From NCBI GenBank assembly GCA_902598525.1, contig CACKBZ010000003.1:62001-126000 (forward strand): a stretch of DNA of 64,000 bases, given 5' to 3'. A program made the position numbers and the translations under genes. Origin of the DNA: an uncultured Bacteroidota bacterium (GTDB lineage: Bacteria; Bacteroidota; Bacteroidia; Flavobacteriales; Flavobacteriaceae). A model generated the notes under the pieces. That model saw only the letters and a list, made by a program, of their open reading frames with translations. It made no database searches and was not told where the DNA came from. Shown in pieces: positions 19,527-29,235 of this stretch; the stretch's first letter is position 1, and every line of letters begins with the position of its first letter.

Positions 19527-21116
19527 ATGACTAATGATTTAAAAGATAACCTTTTTGTACTTATAAAATCCTTAACAAAGTCTGAGAAAAGACAATTTAA
19601 GCTTTATGTAGGTAGAATGGATTCTAATGAAGACTCGAAATTCCTTAATTTATTTAACCTACTTGATAAAATAAAATTATACGATGAAAAGATCATACTT
19701 GAAAGTAAAATTGTATCAAAGCAACAACTTTCAAATCTCAAAGCACATTTATATAAGCAAATTTTAATAAGTCTTAGGTTAAATCCTCAACATAAAAATG
19801 TTAAACTTCATATTAGAGGTCAAATTGATTTTGCAACAATTCTATATCAAAAGGGCCTATACAAGCAAAGCCTTAAAATTTTAGATAAAGTAAAATCTTA
19901 TGCATTAAAATATGATGAAAATACCTCTGCTTATGAGATTGTTGAATTCGAAAAATTAATTGAATCTTTATATGTAACAAGAAGTCTTAGTAACAGGACT
20001 GATGAATTAGTTTCTCAAACAAATCATTTAAAACAGTTAAATGATATTTCAAGTTCTTTATCTAATATATCTCTTCAGTTATATGAAAAGTTGATTAAGG
20101 CGGGATATGCAAAGAGTGATTCAGAATCTAAAGAAATTAAGTCTGTTTTTAAAAGAAAAATTAAGGACTTTAACCCGAAAAAATTAGGATTTAGAGAAAA
20201 ACTAATATACTATCAGTCTTGGGTATGGTACTCTCTTTTAGTTCAAGACTTCCTTTCAACTTACAAATACGCATCAAAATGGATAAACACATTTAACAAT
20301 AATCCAGAGATGATAAAAATACACCCTGTATATTATTTAAAGGGTTATAACTTTCTGTTGGAGGCACTTTCATTAATAAAGCACCCTTCTAAGTTTAAAA
20401 ATTGTCTAAATGATATGATAGAAGTTGTTGAGAATAGTGAATTTCCTGTAAATCAAAATTTAAATGCATTAATATTTTTATATAAATACAACAATCTTTT
20501 TAATCTTCATGTACTTGAGGGGACTTTTAAAGAGTCAATCAAAGTTGTTCCTGAGGTATTAGATGGTATTGAAAAAAATAAAAATTTTATTGATCATCAT
20601 CATGTTATGCTTTTATATTATAAGATTGCTTGTATGTATTTTACTGTTGATGAATTCGATAAATGTATAAAGTATACTAATTTAATTATGAGTAATAAAA
20701 ATATTAAGATGAGAGAAGACCTTCAATGTTTTACAAGGATTCTAAACTTAATTGCGCACTGGGAAGCAGGGTTAGATTTTCATTTGGATAAAATTATAAG
20801 GGAAACCTATAGTTACTTAGATAAACTTAATGACTTACATGAGGTTCAAAAGACAATTTTAAAATATTTAAATGGATTGGAGAATATTTACCCTGGAGAA
20901 ATTAAAAACTTTCTGAGAAATCTTTATAATGAGTTAAAAAAATATGAAGATGATCCATATGAAAAAAGAGCTTTCCTATATCTAGATATAATTTCATGGC
21001 TTGAAAGTAAAATAAAAAGGAAACCTTTACAATTTATTATTAAAGAGAAGGCTATATTGATTAATAGGAGAGAGAAGCAGACCATAAGCCTGTCAAAGGA
21101 GTCTTTGCCTCTATAA
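19527..21116 (+). CDS. Conserved hypothetical protein, probably all-helical repeat (TPR-like)
   Basis: I do not recognise a named family. The 529-residue protein has no signal peptide or membrane segment and is rich in Lys, Leu, Asn and Ile. It opens with a helix-forming block (LIKSLTKSEKRQFKLYVGR), and the stretch ILYQKGLYKQSLKILDKVKSYA near residue 113 looks like a TPR helix pair. Further helical repeats follow (DHHHVMLLYYKIACMYF and CIKYTNLIM in the second half). A cytoplasmic scaffold or protein-interaction role is the most that can be inferred. It diverges from leuA. Its last 56 nt overlap the convergent pseudouridine synthase gene, where the two C-termini are read from both strands. Confidence 0.7.
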   Translation: MTNDLKDNLFVLIKSLTKSEKRQFKLYVGRMDSNEDSKFLNLFNLLDKIKLYDEKIILESKIVSKQQLSNLKAHLYKQILISLRLNPQHKNVKLHIRGQIDFATILYQKGLYKQSLKILDKVKSYALKYDENTSAYEIVEFEKLIESLYVTRSLSNRTDELVSQTNHLKQLNDISSSLSNISLQLYEKLIKAGYAKSDSESKEIKSVFKRKIKDFNPKKLGFREKLIYYQSWVWYSLLVQDFLSTYKYASKWINTFNNNPEMIKIHPVYYLKGYNFLLEALSLIKHPSKFKNCLNDMIEVVENSEFPVNQNLNALIFLYKYNNLFNLHVLEGTFKESIKVVPEVLDGIEKNKNFIDHHHVMLLYYKIACMYFTVDEFDKCIKYTNLIMSNKNIKMREDLQCFTRILNLIAHWEAGLDFHLDKIIRETYSYLDKLNDLHEVQKTILKYLNGLENIYPGEIKNFLRNLYNELKKYEDDPYEKRAFLYLDIISWLESKIKRKPLQFIIKEKAILINRREKQTISLSKESLPL

Positions 21117-21783
21117 CTATTTTTTTTTCAGATACAGGATGAGTAAATTCAACTTCTTTTGAGTGTAAATAAATTCCACCATCTTTATTTGATCTTTTAG
21201 ACCCATATTTTAAATCTCCTAAAACTGGATATCCAATTTTTGAAAAACTGCATCTAATTTGATGGTGGCGTCCAGTTATTAATTCAACTTCAACTAGACT
21301 ATAATTATCCAAGTTTTTAAGTTTTTTAAATAATAGACTGCCATATTTAGAGTTTTTTACCTCCTCATCCCACAAGTAAGATTTGTTTTGTTTTTTATTT
21401 TTTTTAAACCAGCCTTTAATTTCTCCATAGTTAGAACGAAATTTATTTGAAATAATTAACCAGTATATCTTTTTTATTTCTCTATTTCTTAATTTTTTGT
21501 TCATTCGTGATAAAGCCTTACTTGTCTTTGCAAAGATTACTATGCCCGAGGTGGGCCTGTCAATTCTATTAACTAAACCTAGAAAAACATTACCTTTTTT
21601 ATTATACTTCTTTTTCAAATAATCTTTAACTATTTCAATTAAAGATAAATCTCCCGTGATGTCTCCTTGAACAAGAACACCTGTCTTTTTATTGATAATT
21701 ATCAGATGATTGTCTTCGTAAAGTATTTCAGATTCTATTAAATTCAAGTTAGTATTGCTCTTCTTTGTTAGGGAAATCTCCAC
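21061..21783 (-). CDS. RluA-family RNA pseudouridine synthase
   Basis: The enzyme isomerises uridine to pseudouridine in rRNA or tRNA. The catalytic aspartate is in [19 protein letters not shown] (about residue 73), and the family motifs [13 protein letters not shown] at the start and [14 protein letters not shown] near residue 168 are present. There is no N-terminal S4 domain, and the 240-residue length fits the short RluA/RluC-like members. The target position cannot be assigned. The listed start is GTG at 21783, which overlaps panB by 35 nt. TTG at 21747 would start just after the panB stop and would be closer to the family's usual N-terminus. It ends inside the opposite-strand hypothetical gene. 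Confidence 0.9.
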   Translation of the reverse strand: MEISLTKKSNTNLNLIESEILYEDNHLIIINKKTGVLVQGDITGDLSLIEIVKDYLKKKYNKKGNVFLGLVNRIDRPTSGIVIFAKTSKALSRMNKKLRNREIKKIYWLIISNKFRSNYGEIKGWFKKNKKQNKSYLWDEEVKNSKYGSLLFKKLKNLDNYSLVEVELITGRHHQIRCSFSKIGYPVLGDLKYGSKRSNKDGGIYLHSKEVEFTHPVSEKKIVIEAKTPLTGLWSASLSY

Positions 21784-22561
21784 TTTTAATATCAGTAGAA
21801 TATTTTTTAACAGCTTTACTAATTAAAGTATCTAAATCAAGATATCTTCTTAAGAATCTGGGACTAAAATCCTTATTCATTCCAAGCATATCCTGTAAAA
21901 CAAGAACCTGACCATCTACATGATTTCCAGCACCTATTCCTATAATTGGAACGTTTAATTTTGAGAAAACTTTTTTAGAAAGCAGATTTGGTATTTTCTC
22001 AAGTAAAACAGAGAAGCAACCAATTTCCTCAAGCATTACAGCATCATTTAACAGAGTAGATGCCTCATCTTTGTCCTTTGCTCTTACTTCATATGTCCCA
22101 AACTTATATATTGACTGTGGGGTTAAACCTAAATGACCCATTACTGGAATTCCAGCTTGAATAATTCTCTCAATTGATTCCTTCGCCTGATAACCCCCCT
22201 CTAATTTAACTGCATGAGCACCTGATTCCTTCATAATTTTAATAGCAGATTTCAATGCCTCTTTAGAATCTGCTTGATATGTACCAAAAGGTAGATCAAC
22301 TATAACAAGAGCTCGTTTTACAGCTCTTACCACAGAGCTTGCGTGATAAATCATCTGATCTAAAGTAATTGGTAGTGTTGTTTCATGGCCAGCCATTACA
22401 TTTGAAGCAGAATCTCCAACTAAAATTATGTCTATGCCAGCCTCATCAATTATTTTAGCAAAACTGAAATCATAAGCCGTTAGCATAGAGATTTTTTCAG
22501 ATTTATTTTTCATCTGATTAAGAACTTTAATTGTTACTCTAGATTGATTTTGATTAGTCAT
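21749..22561 (-). CDS. panB: 3-methyl-2-oxobutanoate hydroxymethyltransferase
   Basis: PanB transfers a hydroxymethyl group from methylene-THF to 2-oxoisovalerate, giving ketopantoate for pantothenate and CoA. Motifs seen are [17 protein letters not shown], the metal-binding [29 protein letters not shown], and [15 protein letters not shown] place the start at ATG 22561 (270 residues, the usual length). A longer frame to 22630 adds 23 residues that do not resemble the family, and a promoter-like TAnnTTTG box lies between the two candidate starts. It diverges from dnaK, with the RluA-type gene downstream. Confidence 0.94.
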   Translation of the reverse strand: MTNQNQSRVTIKVLNQMKNKSEKISMLTAYDFSFAKIIDEAGIDIILVGDSASNVMAGHETTLPITLDQMIYHASSVVRAVKRALVIVDLPFGTYQADSKEALKSAIKIMKESGAHAVKLEGGYQAKESIERIIQAGIPVMGHLGLTPQSIYKFGTYEVRAKDKDEASTLLNDAVMLEEIGCFSVLLEKIPNLLSKKVFSKLNVPIIGIGAGNHVDGQVLVLQDMLGMNKDFSPRFLRRYLDLDTLISKAVKKYSTDIKSGDFPNKEEQY

Positions 22562-22575
22562 TATAACATTTTCCA

Positions 22576-22583
22576 CAAAAATA
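22576..22583 (-). promoter_or_regulatory. Possible -7 box for panB
   Basis: Read on the minus strand this is TATTTTTG, matching TAnnTTTG, about 15 nt before the preferred panB ATG. It lies inside the longer alternative reading frame, which argues for the shorter start. No upstream TTTG is seen at the usual distance. Confidence 0.4.
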
Positions 22584-22605
22584 GTATAAATATATTTACC
22601 TGTAT

Positions 22606-22622
22606 TATGACATAATGTCATA
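22606..22622. promoter_or_regulatory. Perfect 17-bp palindrome in the panB-dnaK gap (operator candidate)
   Basis: The sequence TATGACAT-A-ATGTCATA is an exact inverted repeat of 8-bp arms around one central A. It lies 23 nt upstream of the putative panB -7 box and 49 nt before the dnaK ATG. The arms are too close for a stable RNA hairpin, and the symmetry suits a dimeric DNA-binding protein. It is not the CIRCE element of HrcA. The regulator is unknown. Confidence 0.45.
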
Positions 22623-22671
22623 CTATTCAAATTGGCATAATCGTTGACTGTATTATTTAAAATTAAATATT

Positions 22672-24591
22672 ATGAGTAAAATAATTGGAATTGACTTAGG
22701 TACTACAAATTCATGTGTTTCTGTAATGGAAGGTAATGAACCTGTTGTAATACCCAACGCTGAAGGAAAAAGAACTACACCATCTGTAATTGCTTTTGTT
22801 GAAGATGGTGAAATTAAAGTTGGAGACCCTGCTAAAAGACAGGCTGTTACCAACCCTGAAAAAACTATTGCATCTGTAAAAAGGTTTATGGGTAATAAAT
22901 TTAGTGAATCATCAAAAGATGTTAAAACTGTAGCATACAAAGTTGTGAAAGGGGACAACGATACTCCAAGAGTTGATATAGATGGAAGACTATATTCACC
23001 ACAAGAATTATCTGCAATGGTACTTCAAAAAATGAAAAAAACTGCAGAAGACTATCTAGGTTCAACCGTAAGTGAAGCAGTTGTAACAGTCCCAGCCTAT
23101 TTTAACGACTCACAAAGACAAGCTACAAAAGAAGCTGGTGAAATTGCAGGACTTAAAGTTCAAAGAATTATAAATGAGCCAACTGCTGCCGCATTAGCAT
23201 ATGGAATGGATAAAGGAGGTTCAGATAAAAAAATTGCTGTATATGATCTAGGAGGAGGAACATTTGATATATCAATTTTAGAACTTGGTGATGGTGTATT
23301 TGAGGTACTTTCAACAAATGGAGATACACACTTGGGTGGTGATGATTTTGATCAGGTTATTATTGATTTTCTAGCTGAAGAATTCAAAAAAAATGAGCAA
23401 ATTGATTTAAGAGAAGATTCTATGGCTCTTCAGAGATTAAAAGAAGCTGCAGAAAAGGCAAAAATAGAACTTTCTTCTTCAACTCAAACGGAAATAAATT
23501 TACCTTATGTAACTGCTACTTCATCGGGTCCTAAGCACTTAGTAACTACATTAACTAGAGCGAAGTTTGAGCAACTTTCAGATGAATTAGTTAAAAGATC
23601 AATGGAGCCTGTAAAGAAGGCCCTGAAAGATGCTAGTCTTACCAAGAAAGACATAGATGAAGTTATTCTAGTTGGAGGTTCAACAAGAATTCCAATAATT
23701 CAAAAAGAGGTAGAATCGTTATTTGGCAAAAAGCCTTCTAAGGGAGTTAATCCTGATGAAGTTGTTGCTGTAGGTGCAGCTATCCAGGGAGGTGTTCTTT
23801 CTGGTGATGTAGAGGATGTTCTTCTACTTGATGTTACGCCATTGTCACTAGGTATAGAAACTATGGGGAATGTTATGACTAAGCTAATTGAGTCAAACAC
23901 GACTATACCGACAAAGAAATCACAAGTATTTTCAACCGCAGCTGATAATCAACCATCAGTAGAAATACATGTATTACAGGGTGAAAGACCAATGGCTAAA
24001 GACAATAAAACAATTGGTAGGTTTCACTTGGACGGAATTCCACCATCTCCCAGAGGTGTCCCACAAATTGAAGTGACTTTTGATATTGATGCTAATGGAA
24101 TAATTAATGTAAGCGCATTAGATAAAGCGACTAATAAATCTCAAGATATTAGAATTGAAGCTTCTTCAGGACTTACAGAGGAAGAAATTGAAAAAATGAA
24201 AAAAGATGCTGAGGCAAATGCGGAGGCAGATCAAAAAGCAAAAGATGAGGTTGATAAACTAAATAGTGCTGATCAAATGATTTTTCAGACAGAGAAGCAA
24301 CTTAAGGATTTTGGTGATAAATTATCAGATGACAAAAAGAAGCCAATTGAATCTGCCCTTGAAGATCTAAAAAAGGCATATGAGTCAAAAGACCTGGAAA
24401 AAATTGATGAGAAACTAAACTCTATTAACGAAGCATGGAAAAATGCCTCAGAAGAGATGTATAAGGCACAAGCGGAGAATGGGAGTGGACAGCCTGGCTC
24501 AGATCCAAATTCTGATAATCAAAATACTGCTTCTGATTCAAAGGGTGACGATGTTCAGGATGTTGACTTTGAAGAGGTAAAAGAAGAATAG
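22672..24591 (+). CDS. dnaK: Chaperone DnaK (Hsp70)
   Basis: DnaK binds and releases unfolded polypeptides in an ATP-driven cycle with DnaJ and GrpE. The nucleotide-binding domain begins [16 protein letters not shown] and contains [32 protein letters not shown] and [11 protein letters not shown]. The linker [16 protein letters not shown] follows near residue 387, then the substrate-binding domain and the acidic tail [14 protein letters not shown]. The 639-residue length is typical. grpE and dnaJ are not in this window. The gene stands alone at its 5' side and runs into the thioesterase gene after 3 nt. No CIRCE element is visible; the nearby palindrome is the only regulatory candidate. Confidence 0.98.
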   Translation: MSKIIGIDLGTTNSCVSVMEGNEPVVIPNAEGKRTTPSVIAFVEDGEIKVGDPAKRQAVTNPEKTIASVKRFMGNKFSESSKDVKTVAYKVVKGDNDTPRVDIDGRLYSPQELSAMVLQKMKKTAEDYLGSTVSEAVVTVPAYFNDSQRQATKEAGEIAGLKVQRIINEPTAAALAYGMDKGGSDKKIAVYDLGGGTFDISILELGDGVFEVLSTNGDTHLGGDDFDQVIIDFLAEEFKKNEQIDLREDSMALQRLKEAAEKAKIELSSSTQTEINLPYVTATSSGPKHLVTTLTRAKFEQLSDELVKRSMEPVKKALKDASLTKKDIDEVILVGGSTRIPIIQKEVESLFGKKPSKGVNPDEVVAVGAAIQGGVLSGDVEDVLLLDVTPLSLGIETMGNVMTKLIESNTTIPTKKSQVFSTAADNQPSVEIHVLQGERPMAKDNKTIGRFHLDGIPPSPRGVPQIEVTFDIDANGIINVSALDKATNKSQDIRIEASSGLTEEEIEKMKKDAEANAEADQKAKDEVDKLNSADQMIFQTEKQLKDFGDKLSDDKKKPIESALEDLKKAYESKDLEKIDEKLNSINEAWKNASEEMYKAQAENGSGQPGSDPNSDNQNTASDSKGDDVQDVDFEEVKEE

Positions 24592-24594
24592 ATT

Positions 24595-25020
24595 TTGATT
24601 GATAAAAAATTAAAGAAATTTATTCTCAAGGAGGCAAATGATAGATGTAGCGGTACACTTGTTTCTACACTAGGTATTAAGTTTACAGATGTTGGTGAAA
24701 CCTTTCTGGTTGCAGAAATGAAGGTTACCCCTAAACTTCATCAACCAGCTGGTGTACTTCACGGTGGTGCGACTGCTGCATTAGCAGAAACTGTTGGTAG
24801 CTCTGCTGCTGCTATTTTTTCAAAAAAAGATAATCAAATGTTAAGAGGAGTTGAATTATCTATTAATCATGTAAGAGGCATCAGTGAGGGAATTGTAATT
24901 GCTAAAGCTGAGCCAATCCATATGGGTAGAACAATGCAACTTTGGAAAATATCCATTAAAAATAAAGATGGAAAGGATATTTCATTTGCAAAACTAACTA
25001 CGTTAACAATTAATAAGTAA
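24595..25020 (+). CDS. Hotdog-fold thioesterase, MenI/YdiI-like
   Basis: The protein resembles E. coli YdiI (MenI), which hydrolyses 1,4-dihydroxy-2-naphthoyl-CoA to DHNA in menaquinone synthesis. The match includes the PaaI-type core HQPAGVLHGGATAALAETVG (about residues 49-68), whose glutamate is the catalytic residue in YdiI, and the SEGIVIAKAEPIHMGRTMQLW stretch. The 141-residue length fits. The start is TTG at 24595, since no ATG lies near and the frame opens right after the dnaK stop with a 3-nt gap. The next gene encodes a MenA-like prenyltransferase that would use DHNA, which supports the menaquinone role. A broader acyl-CoA thioesterase remains possible. Confidence 0.82.
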   Translation: MIDKKLKKFILKEANDRCSGTLVSTLGIKFTDVGETFLVAEMKVTPKLHQPAGVLHGGATAALAETVGSSAAAIFSKKDNQMLRGVELSINHVRGISEGIVIAKAEPIHMGRTMQLWKISIKNKDGKDISFAKLTTLTINK

Positions 25021-25058
25021 AACTTAAAAAAAAACTTTCATATTAAATTGTCAAAATG

Positions 25059-25066
25059 TAAATTTG
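25059..25066 (+). promoter_or_regulatory. Possible -7 box for the PAS-prenyltransferase gene
   Basis: TAAATTTG fits TAnnTTTG and lies 19 nt before the ATG at 25086, inside the 65-nt gap after the thioesterase gene. A partial TTTC is seen near the expected upstream position, but no TTTG. It suggests the downstream pair may have its own promoter besides read-through. Confidence 0.4.
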
Positions 25067-25085
25067 GCTCTTTAAAAATAGCTAT

Positions 25086-26438
25086 ATGAAAAGTGTAATA
25101 ATATGTGATATGGAGGGTTTAATCACAAACATGAATGATGGTGCTGTAAAAATGTTCGGTTATCCTTCCAAAGAGTTAGTTGGCATCAAAAGAGTATCAA
25201 TTTTTTCTCCTGGAGAAATAGTCCTTCAAAATGTTCTTGGTTGGTTAAAGGATGCAAACCAAACAGGTGAGCATATAACTAAAACTAATTTTATTAGAAA
25301 AGATGGTTCAACATTTGCAGCAAAGATTAAAATAACTCCAAACTTTGGTAATGGAAAGAATAATCCTCAAACAGGATACTGCGGTATTACTGAGTTAATT
25401 GATGAAGAAGTTAATATACCAATTAGTTTTGTTACCAAAATAATAAAAGGTGTTGCTATTACTAGAGTTGGTTTTGCTTCAGCCTCATTATTTCCTGTAT
25501 TTGCTATTGGTTGTTATTATGCGGGAATTGGAGACAATTTATTCAGTCCTTTATCACTTGCTCTAACCACTTTTGGTATTTTATTTTTTCATTTATTTTC
25601 AAACTTATATAATGATTATTTTGATGTTAAGCATGGAACAGATGAAGCTAATACAGAATATTTTAATGCTGGAATGGATTCAACAATTCTCCAAGGTGCA
25701 CAATTATCTGGAGGTAGTAGGGCAGTAGAACTTGGTTTAATAACACTAAATGGTACAAGAAGTCTTGCTAATATTATGTTCATACTAGGTTTATTTACTG
25801 CTGCTGGTATATTGTATACAAGTTATCTAAATACTGGTACAACATCTAATGCATATTATGCAGCAATAATTGCATTAATCGGAGTGCTTGTTGGATATTT
25901 TTATACAGCAAAACCAGTCAGGCTTTCTTCTAGATATGGGTTGGGAGAACTTTCAATCTTTCTTTCATTCGGACCATTATTAACTTTAGGTACTGGATTT
26001 GCTATTGCAAATGAAACAATTCAATTATTTTCAACTGAATTTTATAATCTTATCCTACTTGGTGTTCCAATTGGACTATTAACAACCAATATTCTTTTTA
26101 TTAATCAATATCCAGATTATTCATCAGATAAAAAAGTTGGTAAGAATCATTTAGTTGTTTTGTTGGGTAAGAGACTCTCAAGGTGGATATATGCTATTAA
26201 CCTTGCCGTTACTGTAGGTTCCCTTTATTATATATCAGAAAATGTTGTAAATAATACCCAAGCATCATTATTTCTTTACATACTAATACCTGTATCTATG
26301 ATTTACTCCTATTTTCTTATTACTGGATTATTCAAATACTACAATGAAAGATCACTAATCAAGTATAATATTCATACCATATATTTTCATATGCTATTTT
26401 CATTTATATATATGATTATTTTAGCTAATTTTCAATAG
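25086..26438 (+). CDS. PAS domain fused to a MenA-like (UbiA-family) prenyltransferase
   Basis: Two parts are visible. Residues 1 to about 110 form a PAS domain: VIICDMEGLITNMNDGAVKM, FGYPSKELVG, FIRKDGSTFAAKIKITP and GYCGITEL. From about 118 to 450 follows a polytopic UbiA-family prenyltransferase with the first aspartate motif NDYFD at residues 176-180, YTAKPVRLSSRYGLGELSIF near 273-292 and a second aspartate motif DYSSDKKVGK starting near 344. The GLGEL and NDYFD context resembles MenA, which attaches the polyprenyl tail to DHNA. No histidine kinase or output domain is attached, so the PAS unit may sense a signal that adjusts quinone synthesis; that is inference. The MenI-like gene lies directly upstream, and the next gene overlaps the stop by 1 nt. 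Confidence 0.85.
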   Translation: MKSVIICDMEGLITNMNDGAVKMFGYPSKELVGIKRVSIFSPGEIVLQNVLGWLKDANQTGEHITKTNFIRKDGSTFAAKIKITPNFGNGKNNPQTGYCGITELIDEEVNIPISFVTKIIKGVAITRVGFASASLFPVFAIGCYYAGIGDNLFSPLSLALTTFGILFFHLFSNLYNDYFDVKHGTDEANTEYFNAGMDSTILQGAQLSGGSRAVELGLITLNGTRSLANIMFILGLFTAAGILYTSYLNTGTTSNAYYAAIIALIGVLVGYFYTAKPVRLSSRYGLGELSIFLSFGPLLTLGTGFAIANETIQLFSTEFYNLILLGVPIGLLTTNILFINQYPDYSSDKKVGKNHLVVLLGKRLSRWIYAINLAVTVGSLYYISENVVNNTQASLFLYILIPVSMIYSYFLITGLFKYYNERSLIKYNIHTIYFHMLFSFIYMIILANFQ

Positions 26439-27340
26439 TGTTTTTGTGGGATAAGTCATATAACTTAAAAAACTTTTGGTACTATATTTTAGGATCATTT
26501 ATAATTATTCTATTTAGTACGTTTGGTCAAATTCCATTAATGTTTTATTTGCCATCTGAGATACCTAGTCCAGATTCAAACCCAATGGATATTTTAAAGG
26601 GAATACCATCTAACCTTAGACTTTTCTTATTACTTATTAGTTTTGCAATTACCGTCCCTGGTATATGGTTAACAGTAACAAAACTTCATGATCTTCCTTT
26701 TATTTCAGTTATAACTGGTAGAAAAAAAATCGATTTTGAAAGAATTTTATACTCTTTTATGATATGGGGTACTGCTATTTCCTCCCTCGTGTTCTTAGAT
26801 TATTCTTTAAACCCAGATGATTATCAAGTTAACTTTAAGATAAAGGAATTTATTATTTTATTTATAATTGCTATTTCACTTATCCCTATTCAAATTAGTG
26901 TTGAAGAGATTGTATTTAGAGGATATTTGATGCAAGGCTTTGGTAATTGGTTTAACAGTAGATTTATGGCTCTATTCCTTTCATCTACTGTATTTGGATT
27001 ACTGCATTTTTCAAATCCTGAAATTGATGCTTTAGGAAATAAATTTATAGTTCAGTATATCACTGCAGGATTTATACTAGGTATAATCGCCTTAATGGAT
27101 GATGGTCTTGAGTTATCTCTTGGTCTACATGCTGCTCAAAATCTAATAGCTGTTCTTATTTTGACTGCTGATTGGACTGTTCTTCAAACAGAGTCTATTT
27201 TAAAATATACAGCTGATCCTGAAATAAGGACAGTTGATTTGTTAATTTCCCTATCACTTTGTTTAATTGTTCTAATTGTTTTTGCAAGAAAATACTCTTG
27301 GACTAATTGGAAAGAAAAACTATTTTCTAAAATTAGATAA
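26438..27340 (+). CDS. CPBP-family (CAAX/Abi) intramembrane metalloprotease
   Basis: This is a polytopic membrane protein with the three conserved elements of the CPBP glutamic protease family: the EEIVFRGYLMQGF motif (EExxxR, about residue 153), the GLLHFSNP motif with its histidine, and the late GLHAAQN motif. Family members cleave or process membrane or prenylated proteins, though most bacterial substrates are unknown. It starts at GTG 26438, sharing the G of the upstream TAG stop, which indicates translational coupling with the PAS-prenyltransferase. Two hydrophobic segments precede the catalytic region. A link to quinone synthesis is suggested only by position. Its 3' end overlaps the convergent GNAT gene by 21 nt. 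Confidence 0.85.
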   Translation: MFLWDKSYNLKNFWYYILGSFIIILFSTFGQIPLMFYLPSEIPSPDSNPMDILKGIPSNLRLFLLLISFAITVPGIWLTVTKLHDLPFISVITGRKKIDFERILYSFMIWGTAISSLVFLDYSLNPDDYQVNFKIKEFIILFIIAISLIPIQISVEEIVFRGYLMQGFGNWFNSRFMALFLSSTVFGLLHFSNPEIDALGNKFIVQYITAGFILGIIALMDDGLELSLGLHAAQNLIAVLILTADWTVLQTESILKYTADPEIRTVDLLISLSLCLIVLIVFARKYSWTNWKEKLFSKIR

Positions 27341-27793
27341 TTTTAATTCCATCTTTATATCACTCCTTTTGTATGGTGCATCTGGGTTATCAATTTCATT
27401 AAATCCAAACTTTTTGTATAAGTGAATTGAATTTTTTAGAACAGTATTTGAATAAAGTATAATTGATTTAAAGTTCTTATCAATTGAATAATCAATTATA
27501 TATTGTATTAACTGATGACCTATTCCATTTCCTCTTAGATCTTTTTTTACAGCCATTTTATTCAATTCATATATTCCATTTTCTTTTAAAATTAATGCCA
27601 TGGTTCCTACAACTTGAGAATTATTTAGTGCAAAAAATATATAACCACCTTTATCGATGATCTCTGATTTACAATTTCTAAGAACCTGTTCATCATATTC
27701 TTCAACATAAAAAAACTCATTAAGCCAATCGTAATTAAGTTCATAAAAATACTTGGAATATTTATTAGAGTAAGAAACTATTTCAACCTTCAT
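27320..27793 (-). CDS. GNAT-family N-acetyltransferase
   Basis: The 157-residue protein has the acetyl-CoA binding signature [19 protein letters not shown] (about residue 83, R/QxxGxG/A type), followed by the strand-helix pair [22 protein letters not shown] that closes the GNAT fold. The substrate is unknown. The gene starts 11 nt inside the end of fumC, so the two are probably cotranscribed. It ends overlapping the CPBP gene on the other strand. Confidence 0.85.
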   Translation of the reverse strand: MKVEIVSYSNKYSKYFYELNYDWLNEFFYVEEYDEQVLRNCKSEIIDKGGYIFFALNNSQVVGTMALILKENGIYELNKMAVKKDLRGNGIGHQLIQYIIDYSIDKNFKSIILYSNTVLKNSIHLYKKFGFNEIDNPDAPYKRSDIKMELKLSNFRK

Positions 27794-29180
27794 TATTTGT
27801 CATCCTTTCAGGAATTACATATTTGTCAAATTCCTTTTCTGATAAATAATTTAGTTTTATGCATGCTTGTTTTAAGCTAATATCCTCGTCATATGCTTTA
27901 TTTGCAATTTCCGCAGCTTTGTAGTAACCAATTTTAGAATTTAAAGCTGTAACAAGCATTAAAGAATCAGTTAAGAATTTTTTTATTTTCTTTTTATCAG
28001 CTTCCAGACCATCAATACATTTTTTTGAGAAGCTTAAACATGCGTCCCCTAGTAATTTTGAAGATTCGATAATATTATATGCAAAAAGTGGTTTAAATAC
28101 ATTTAACTCAAGTTGACCATTAGCTCCAGCAAAACTTACAGCCATATCATTACCAATTATTTGAGCACAAACCATTGAAATTGCTTCACATTGTGTAGGA
28201 TTAACTTTTCCAGGCATTATAGAACTTCCTGGTTCATTAGCAGGTATTATTAATTCACCTAGTCCGGACCTAGGGCCTGAGCCCATTAATCTTATATCAT
28301 TTGATATTTTATATATTGCTGTTGCAGCTGTTTTAATAGCAGCATGCATCTCTACTACAGAATCATGAGATGCAATTCCTTCAAATTTATTAGGAGACTC
28401 TTTGAATTTTATACCAGAATTCTTTGAAATATAATTAATAATCTTTTTTGAATATCCCTTGGGAGAGTTTAATCCAGTTCCAACAGCTGTTCCACCAATA
28501 GGTAACTCAGATAAGTGATCGATAGCATTTTCAATAGATTTAATACCATTATTAACTTGAGTTACATAACCCGAGAATTCCTGTCCCAAAGTAATAGGGG
28601 TAGCATCCATTAGATGAGTTCTACCGATTTTAACAATCTTATCAAATTCCTTTGATTTTTTTCTCAAACTGTCACTTAAGATTTTCAGATTAACTAAAGT
28701 ATTATTTTTAATTATTTTCATAGCAGCAATATTAATTGCAGTAGGAAATGTATCATTAGAAGATTGTGAAAGATTAACGTGGTCATTTGGAGATAATGTT
28801 TTTTCAGACTTACCGAGTTCTTTGCCCTCTATAATATGGGCTCTATTTGAAATTACCTCATTAACATTCATATTAGTTTGTGTCCCAGATCCTGTCTGCC
28901 AAATAACTAGTGGGAATTGATCATTATGTTTGTTAGAAATGATTTCATCACATACAGTTTGAATGAGTTTTGATTTTTCTTTTGATAAAACTCCAAGTTC
29001 CTCATTTGTAGCAGCTGCAGATTTTTTTATTATAGCATATGAGTGAATTATCTCGATAGGCATAGATGCAGAATTACCAATTTTAAAATTTCCTCTAGAT
29101 CTTTCTGTTTGAGCTCCCCAGAGCGAGTTTTTCGGAACTTTGACGTCTCCTAGTGTGTCTTTTTCTATTCTATAGTCCAT
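27783..29180 (-). CDS. fumC: Fumarate hydratase, class II
   Basis: FumC interconverts fumarate and malate in the TCA cycle without an iron-sulfur cluster. The superfamily signature [15 protein letters not shown] lies near residue 318, and the substrate-binding stretches [15 protein letters not shown] and [13 protein letters not shown] are intact, as is [20 protein letters not shown]. The 465-residue length is standard. An ATG at 29180 starts the gene, with a TAnnTTTG box about 48 nt upstream on the same strand. The divergent small gene at 29235 shares this regulatory gap. The GNAT gene follows with an 11-nt overlap. Confidence 0.97.
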   Translation of the reverse strand: MDYRIEKDTLGDVKVPKNSLWGAQTERSRGNFKIGNSASMPIEIIHSYAIIKKSAAATNEELGVLSKEKSKLIQTVCDEIISNKHNDQFPLVIWQTGSGTQTNMNVNEVISNRAHIIEGKELGKSEKTLSPNDHVNLSQSSNDTFPTAINIAAMKIIKNNTLVNLKILSDSLRKKSKEFDKIVKIGRTHLMDATPITLGQEFSGYVTQVNNGIKSIENAIDHLSELPIGGTAVGTGLNSPKGYSKKIINYISKNSGIKFKESPNKFEGIASHDSVVEMHAAIKTAATAIYKISNDIRLMGSGPRSGLGELIIPANEPGSSIMPGKVNPTQCEAISMVCAQIIGNDMAVSFAGANGQLELNVFKPLFAYNIIESSKLLGDACLSFSKKCIDGLEADKKKIKKFLTDSLMLVTALNSKIGYYKAAEIANKAYDEDISLKQACIKLNYLSEKEFDKYVIPERMTNNEG

Positions 29181-29185
29181 GATAC

Positions 29186-29216
29186 TTTGTAATTTACTTA
29201 AAAAAAATTACTTTTG
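29186..29216 (+). promoter_or_regulatory. Bacteroidetes-type promoter for the 52-aa membrane protein
   Basis: TTTG at 29186-29189 and TACTTTTG at 29209-29216 are separated by 19 nt, matching the -33/-7 layout (TTTG, then TAnnTTTG) of Bacteroidetes housekeeping promoters. Transcription would begin near 29221, about 14 nt before the small gene's ATG. Confidence 0.6.
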
Positions 29217-29227
29217 TTTAGCATATA

Positions 29228-29235
29228 CAAATATA
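29228..29235 (-). promoter_or_regulatory. Possible -7 box for fumC
   Basis: On the minus strand this reads TATATTTG, a perfect TAnnTTTG. It gives a leader of about 42 nt before fumC. No TTTG is found 18-21 nt upstream of it. It overlaps the first base of the divergent small gene's start codon, so the two promoters are back to back. Confidence 0.4.
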
